DNA from: Hanleya hanleyi
Taxonomy: Eukaryota > Mollusca > Polyplacophora > Lepidopleurida > Hanleyidae
Direction of reading: 5' to 3'
Length of the DNA stretch: 64,000 nucleotides
NCBI GenBank assembly: GCA_036873755.1
Contig: JAVTVY010019050.1
Location: 16,791 to 80,790, forward strand
The first letter of the stretch is position 1, and every line of letters starts with the position of its first letter. A program made the position numbers and the translations under genes. Shown here piece after piece: positions 56,401-64,000 of this stretch. The notes below the pieces were generated by a model. It ran no database searches, was not told where the DNA came from, and was given only the letters and a program-made list of their open reading frames with translations.

Positions 56401-59400
56401 CGGGTTACTCATATGTGAGAACGTACGGTAGATCAGTGGAGATGATGGGTATAGAGAACTATTCTGTCATGATTACATGTTACTTATGGATGAGAGAACT
56501 TACGGTAGATAAGTGGAGATGACGGGTATAGAGGGCTAGTCAGTCATGGTTACATGTTACTTATACGTGAGAGAACGTACGGTAGATCAGTGGAGATGAC
56601 GGGTATAGAGGCTTAGTCAGTTATGATTACAGGTTACTCATATGTGAGAACGTACGGTAGATCAGTGGAGATGATGGGTATAGAGGACTAGGCAGTGATG
56701 ATTACATGTTACTTATGGGTGAGAGAACGTACGGTAGATCAGTGGAGATGATGTGTATAGAGGACTAGTCAGTCATGATTACATGTTACTTATGGGTGAG
56801 AGAACGTATTGTAGATCAGTGGAGATGATGGGTATAGAGGACTAGTCAGTCATGATTACATGTTACTTATGGATGAGAGAACGTACGGTAGATCAGTGGA
56901 GATGATGGGTATAGAGGACTAGTCAGTCATGATTACATGTTACTTATGGATGAGAGAACGTACGGTAGATCAGTGGAGATGATGGGTACAGAGGACTAGT
57001 CAGTCATGATTACATGTTACTTATGGGTGAGAGAACGTACGGTAGATCAGTGGAGATGATGGGTATAGAGGACAAGTCAGTTATGATTACAGGTTACTTA
57101 TGGATGAGAGAACGTACGGTAGATCAGTGGAGATGATGGGTATAGAGGACTAGTCAGTCATGATTACAGGTTACTTATGGATGAGAGAACGTACGGTAGA
57201 TCCGTGGAGATGATGGGTATAGAGGACTAGTCAGTCATGATTACATGTTACTTATGGGTGAGAGAACGTACGGTAGATCAGTGGAGATGATGGGTATAGA
57301 GGACTAGTCAGTCATGATTACATGTTACTGATGGATGCGAGAACGTACGGTAGATCAGTGGAGATGACGGGTATAGAGGAATAGTCAGTTATGATTACAT
57401 GTTACTAATAGGTGAGAGAACGTACGGTAGATCAGTGGAGATGATGGGTATAGAGGACTAGTCAGTCATGATTACAGGTTACTTATGGGTGAGAGAACGT
57501 ACGGTAGATCAGTGGAGATGATGGTATAGAGGACTATTCTGTCATGAGTACATCTTACTTATGGGTGAGAGAACGCACGGTAGATCAGTAGGGATGACGG
57601 GTATATAGGACTAGTCAGTCATGATTACATGTTACTGATGGATGAGAGGACGTACGGTAGATCAGTGGAGATGACGGGTATAGAGGATTAGTCAGTTATG
57701 ATTACAGGTTACTCATATGTGAGAACGTGCGGTAGATCAGTGGAGATGACGGGTAAAGAGGACTATTGTGTCATGATTACATGTTACTTATAGGTGAGAG
57801 AACGTACGGTACATCAGTGGAGATGACGGGTTTAGAGGACTAGTCAGTCATGATTACATGTTACTGATGGATGAGGACGTACGGTAGATCAGTGGCGATG
57901 ACGGGTATAGAGGACTAGTCAGTCATGATTACATGTTACTTATGGGTGAGAGAACGTACGGTAGATCAGTGGAGATGATGGGTATAGAGGACAAGTCAGT
58001 TATGATTACAGGTTACTTATGGATGAGAGAACGTAAGGTAGATCAGTGGAGATGATGGGTATAGAGGACTAGTCAGTCATGATTACAGGTTACTTATGGA
58101 TGAGAGAACGTACGGTAGATCCGTGGAGATGATGGGTATAGAGGACTAGTCAGTCATGATTACATGTTACTTATGGGTGAGAGAACGTACGGTAGATCAG
58201 TGGAGATGATGGGTATACAGGACTAGTCAGTCATGATTACATGTCACTTATGGGTGAGAGAACGTACGGTAGATCAGTGGAAATGATGGGTACAGAGGAC
58301 TAGTAAGTCATGATTACATGTTACTTATGGGTGAGAGAACGCACGGTAGATCAGTGGAGGTGACGGGTATAGAGGGCTAGTCAGTCATGATTACATGTTA
58401 CTGATGGATGAGAGAACGTACGGTGGATCAGTAGAGATGATGGGTATAGAGGACTAGTCAGTCATGATTACATGTTACTTTTGGATGAGAGAACGTACTG
58501 TAGATCATTGGAGATGATGGGTATAGAGGTCCAGTCAGTCATGATTACATGTTACTTATGGGTGAGAGACCGTACGGTAGATCAGTGCAGATGATAGGTA
58601 TAGAGGATTAGTCAGTCATGATTACATGTTACTTATGGGTGAGTGAACGTACGGTAGATCAGTGGAGATGATGGGAATAGAGGACTAGTTAGTCATGATT
58701 ACATGTTCCTTATGGGTGAGTGAACGTACGGTAGATCAGTGGAGATGATGTGTATAGAGGACTAGTCAGTTATGATTACATGTTACTTATAGGTGAGAGA
58801 ACGTACTGTAGATCAGTGGTGATGACGGGTATATAGGACTAGTCAGTCATGATTACATGTTATTTATGGGTGAGTGAACGTACGTAGATCAGTGGAGATG
58901 ACGGGTATATAGGACTAGTCAGTCATGATTAGATGTTACTTATGGGTGAGAGAACGTACGGTAGATCAGGGGAGATGATGGGTATAGAGGACTAGTCAGT
59001 TATGATTACAGGTTACTCATATGCGAGAGAACGTACGGTAGGTCACTAGAGATGATAGGTATAGAAGACTAGTCAGTTATGATTACAGGTTACTCATATG
59101 TGAGAGAACGTACGGTAGATCAGTTGAGATGATGGGCATAGAGGACTAGTCAGTTATGATTACAGGTTACTCATATGTGAGAGAACGTACGGTAGATCAG
59201 TTGAGATGATGGGCATAGAGGACTAGTCAGTTATGATTACAGGTTACTCATATGTGAGAGAACGTACGGTAGATCAGTTGAGATGATGGGTATACAGGAC
59301 TAATCGGTCATGATTACATGTTAATTATGGGTGAGAGAACGTACGGTAGATCAGTGGAGATGATGGGTATAGAGGACTATTCAGTCATGATTACATGTTC

Positions 59401-62400
59401 CTGATGGATGAGAGAACGTACGGTAGATCAGGGGAGATGATGGGTATAGAGGACTAGTCAGTTATGATTTCATGTTACTTATAGGTGAGAGAACGTACGG
59501 TAGATCAGTGGAGATGATGGATATAGAGGACTAGTCAGTCATGATTACATGTTACTGATGGATGGGAGAACGTACTGTAGATCAGTGGAGACGACGGGTA
59601 TAGAGGACTAGTCAGGTATGATTACATGTTACTTATGGGTGAGAGAACGTACGGTAGATCAGTGGAAATGATGGGTATAGAGGACTAGTCAGTCATGATT
59701 ACATGTTACTGATGGATGAGAGAACGTACGGTAGATCAGGGCAGATGATGGGTATAGAGGACTAGTCAATCATGATTACATTTTGCTAATGGCTGAGAGA
59801 ACGTACAGAGGATGAGTGGAAATGATGGGTATAGAGGACTAGTCAATCATGATTACTTGTTACTTATGAGTGAGTGAACGTACGGTAGATCATTGGAGAT
59901 GATGGGTATAGAGGACTAGTCAGTCATGATTACATGTTACTTATGGGTAAGAGAACGTACAGAGGATGAGTGGAAATGATGGGTATATAGGACTTAGTCA
60001 ATCATGATTACATGGTACTTTTAGGTGAGTGAACGTACGGTAGGTCAGGGCAGATGATGGGTATAGAGGACTACTCAGTCATGATTACATGTTACTTATG
60101 GGTAAGAGAACGTACAGAGGATGAGTGGAAATGATGGGTATATAGGACTTAGTCAATCATGATTACATGGTACTTTTAGGTGAGTGAACGTCCGGTAGAT
60201 CAGGTCAGATGATGGGTATAGAGGACTAGTCAGTCATGATCATATGTTACTTATGAGTAAGAGAACGTACAGAGGATGAGTGGAAATGATGGGTATAGAG
60301 GACTAGTCAATCATGATTACTTGTTACTTATGAGTGAGTGAACGTACGGTAGATCATTGGAGATGATGGGTATAGAGGACTAGTCAGTCATGATTACATG
60401 TTACTTATAGGTGAGAGAACGTACTGTAGATCAGTTGAGAGGACTAGTCAGTCATGATTACAGGTTACTCATATGTGAGAACGTACGGTAGATCAGTGGA
60501 GATGATGGGTATAGAGGACTATTCTGTCATGATTACATGTTACTTATGGGTGAGAGAACGTACGGTAGAACAGTGGAGATGACGGGTATAGAGGGCTAGT
60601 AAGTCATGATTACGGGTTACTCATATGTGAGAACGTACGGTAGATCAGTGGAGATGATGGGTATAGAGAACTATTCTGTCATGATTACATGTTACTTATG
60701 GATGAGAGAACTTACGGTAGATAAGTGGAGATGACGGGTATAGAGGGCTAGTCAGTCATGGTTACATGTTACTTATACGTGAGAGAACGTACGGTAGATC
60801 AGTGGCGATGACGGGTATAGAGGCTTAGTCAGTTATGATTACAGGTTACTCATATGTGAGAACGTACGGTAGATCAGTGGAGAAGATGGGTATAGAGGAC
60901 TAGGCAGTGATGATTACATGTTACTTATGGGTGAGAGAACGTACGGTAGATCAGTGGAGATGATGTGTATAGAGGACTAGTCAGTCATGATTACATGTTA
61001 CTTATGGGTGAGAGAACGTATTGTAGATCAGTGGAGATGATGGGTATAGAGGACTAGTCAGTCATGATTACATGTTACTTATGGATGAGAGAACGTACGG
61101 TAGATCAGTGGAGATGATGGGTATAGAGGACTAGTCAGTCATGATTACATGTTACTTATGGATGAGAGAACGTACGGTAGATCAGTGGAGATGATGGGTA
61201 CAGAGGACTAGTCAGTCATGATTACATGTTACTTATGGGTGAGAGAACGTACGGTAGATCAGTGGAGATGATGGGTATAGAGGACAAGTCAGTTATGATT
61301 ACAGGTTACTTATGGATGAGAGAACGTACGGTAGATCAGTGGAGATGATGGGTATAGAGGACTAGTCAGTCATGATTACAGGTTACTTATGGATGAGAGA
61401 ACGTACGGTAGATCCGTGGAGATGATGGGTATAGAGGACTAGTCAATCATGATTACATGTTACTTATGGGTGAGAGAACGTACGGTAGATCAGTGGAGAT
61501 GATGGGTATAGAGGACTAGTCAGTCATGATTACATGTTACTGATGGATGCGAGAACGTACGGTAGATCAGTGGAGATGACGGGTATAGAGGACTAGTCAG
61601 TTATGATTACATGTTACTAATAGGTGAGAGAACGTACGGTAGATCAGTGGAGATGATGGGTATAGAGGACTAGTCAGTCATGATTACAGGTTACTTATGG
61701 GTGAGAGAACGTACGGTAGATCAGTGGAGATGATGGTATAGAGGACTATTCTGTCATGAGTACATCTTACTTATGGGTGAGAGAACGCACGGTAGATCAG
61801 TAGGGATGACGGGTATATAGGACTAGTCAGTCATGATTACATGTTACTGATGGATGAGAGGACGTACGGTAGATCAGTGGAGATGACGGGTATAGAGGAT
61901 TAGTCAGTTATGATTACAGGTTACTCATATGTGAGAACGTGCGGTAGATCAGTGGAGATGACGGGTAAAGAGGACTATTGTGTCATGATTACATGTTACT
62001 TATAGGTGAGAGAACGTACGGTACATCAGTGGAGATGACGGGTTTAGAGGACTACTCAGTCATGATTACATGTTACTTATGGGTAAGAGAACGTACAGAG
62101 GATGAGTGGAAATGATGGGTATATAGGACTTAGTCAATCATGATTACATGGTACTTTTAGGTGAGTGAACGTCCGGTAGATCAGGTCAGATGATGGGTAT
62201 AGAGGACTAGTCAGTCATGATCATATGTTACTTATGAGTAAGAGAACGTACAGAGGATGAGTGGAAATGATGGGTATAGAGGACTAGTCAATCATGATTA
62301 CTTGTTACTTATGAGTGAGTGAACGTACGGTAGATCATTGGAGATGATGGGTATAGAGGACTAGTCAGTCATGATTACATGTTACTTATAGGTGAGAGAA

Positions 62401-64000
62401 CGTACTGTAGATCAGTTGAGAGGACTAGTCAGTCATGATTACAGGTTACTCATATGTGAGAACGTACGGTAGATCAGTGGAGATGATGGGTATAGAGGAC
62501 TATTCTGTCATGATTACATGTTACTTATGGGTGAGAGAACGTACGGTAGAACAGTGGAGATGACGGGTATAGAGGGCTAGTAAGTCATGATTACGGGTTA
62601 CTCATATGTGAGAACGTACGGTAGATCAGTGGAGATGATGGGTATAGAGAACTATTCTGTCATGATTACATGTTACTTATGGATGAGAGAACTTACGGTA
62701 GATAAGTGGAGATGACGGGTATAGAGGGCTAGTCAGTCATGGTTACATGTTACTTATACGTGAGAGAACGTACGGTAGATCAGTGGAGATGACGGGTATA
62801 GAGGCTTAGTCAGTTATGATTACAGGTTACTCATATGTGAGAACGTACGGTAGATCAGTGGAGATGATGGGTATAGAGGACTAGGCAGTGATGATTACAT
62901 GTTACTTATGGGTGAGAGAACGTACGGTAGATCAGTGGAGATGATGTGTATAGAGGACTAGTCAGTCATGATTACATGTTACTTATGGGTGAGAGAACGT
63001 ATTGTAGATCAGTGGAGATGATGGGTATAGAGGACTAGTCAGTCATGATTACATGTTACTTATGGATGAGAGAACGTACGGTAGATCAGTGGAGATGATG
63101 GGTATAGAGGACTAGTCAGTCATGATTACATGTTACTTATGGATGAGAGAACGTACGGTAGATCAGTGGAGATGATGGGTACAGAGGACTAGTCAGTCAT
63201 GATTACATGTTACTTATGGGTGAGAAAACGTACGGTAGATCAGTGGAGATGATGGGTATAGAGGACAAGTCAGTTATGATTACAGGTTACTTATGGATGC
63301 GAGAACGTACGGTAGATCAGTGGAGATGACGGGTATAGAGGAATAGTCAGTTATGATTACATGTTACTAATAGGTGAGAGAACGTACGGTAGATCAGTGG
63401 AGATGATGGGTATAGAGGACTAGTCAGTCATGATTACAGGTTACTTATGGGTGAGAGAACGTACGGTAGATCAGTGGAGATGATGGTATAGAGGACTATT
63501 CTGTCATGAGTACATCTTACTTATGGGTGAGAGAACGCACGGTAGATCAGTAGGGATGACGGGTATATAGGACTAGTCAGTCATGATTACATGTTACTGA
63601 TGGATGAGAGGACGTACGGTAGATCAGTGGAGATGACGGGTATAGAGGATTAGTCAGTTATGATTACAGGTTACTCATATGTGAGAACGTGCGGTAGATC
63701 AGTGGAGATGACGGGTAAAGAGGACTATTGTGTCATGATTACATGTTACTTATAGGTGAGAGAACGTACGGTACATCAGTGGAGATGACGGGTTTAGAGG
63801 ACTACTCAGTCATGATTACATGTTACTTATGGGTAAGAGAACGTACAGAGGATGAGTGGAAATGATGGGTATATAGGACTTAGTCAATCATGATTACATG
63901 GTACTTTTAGGTGAGTGAACGTCCGGTAGATCAGGTCAGATGATGGGTATAGAGGACTAGTCAGTCATGATCATATGTTACTTATGAGTAAGAGAACGTA
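50457..64000. repeat. 77-bp satellite array, about 175 monomers, running off the window
   Basis: The consensus unit reads GTACGGTAGATCAGTGGAGA / TGATGGGTATAGAGGACTAG / TCAGTCATGATTACATGTTA / CTTATGGGTGAGAGAAC. Variant monomers with GGTTACTCATATGTGAGAAC are a few bases shorter. Three ~537-bp (seven-monomer) units lie at about 54.50-56.0 kb, and longer blocks are repeated further on (see findings). No open frame persists. The array continues past 64000. No insertion was seen inside it. Confidence 0.97.

Noticed and set aside
50457..64000. CRISPR-like array of regular repeats
   Set aside because: Repeats are contiguous 77-bp monomers with no unique spacers, in a eukaryotic context.

Overview
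The window looks like repeat-rich nuclear DNA of a marine invertebrate, most likely a bivalve mollusc. It contains no bacterial operons. It holds Penelope-like and LINE retroelement debris, a Polinton/Maverick (adintovirus-like) virus-type transposon, and several interspersed families that combine a terminal hairpin, a GTCC/GTCT microsatellite and ~150-157 bp tandem repeats, as in bivalve pearl/HINE elements. It also carries a last exon of an nSTAND-type NTPase with ankyrin repeats, a class greatly expanded in bivalves. The assignment to bivalves is an inference from repeat style and gene family. Layout: 0-9.5 kb is dispersed repeats: a hairpin-ended repeat, three pearl/HINE-like elements (two of them inside an old LINE on the minus strand), a Penelope tail and a 145-bp tandem array. 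About 9.8-23.3 kb is a decayed Polinton with terminal inverted repeats of about 430 bp. The left repeat is expanded into ~150-bp subrepeats that carry NRF1-like and CRE-like palindromes. On its minus strand, in transcription order, it has a small membrane protein, two paralogous unknown proteins, an integrase with a chromodomain, a membrane/Thr-rich gene split by a Penelope insertion, the packaging ATPase, and then a compact block: pX-like basic protein, proline-rich protein, minor capsid (penton-like), pVI-like protein, major capsid protein and adenain-like protease. Three junctions in that block are ATGA stop/start overlaps and a fourth is TAA-C-ATG. On the plus strand only the zinc-finger N-terminal part of the protein-primed DNA polymerase gene survives, so the polymerase domain has been deleted. 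Most genes are frameshifted, but the major capsid and pX-like frames are open. 23.3-33.9 kb holds further Penelope fragments, a LINE fragment and dispersed repeats, ending in a Penelope tail with a self-inverted segment. 33.9-37.8 kb is the one convincing host gene: a 3' exon coding a P-loop STAND NTPase followed by about 22 canonical ankyrin repeats, including a perfect ~300-bp internal duplication. 37.8-50.4 kb holds a piggyBac-type MITE, a 157-bp tandem-repeat element with a three-monomer higher order, a fourth pearl/HINE-like copy, a degenerate ~540-bp higher-order repeat with an embedded MITE, and a long-TIR element of ~830 bp. 50.45-64.0 kb is a continuous 77-bp satellite, about 175 monomers with several levels of higher-order duplication, running off the window. 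How the genes work together: the Polinton genes form one virion-and-integration gene set, now defective. The NTPase-ankyrin exon stands alone among repeats and is probably an innate-immunity-type sensor whose upstream exons cannot be identified here.
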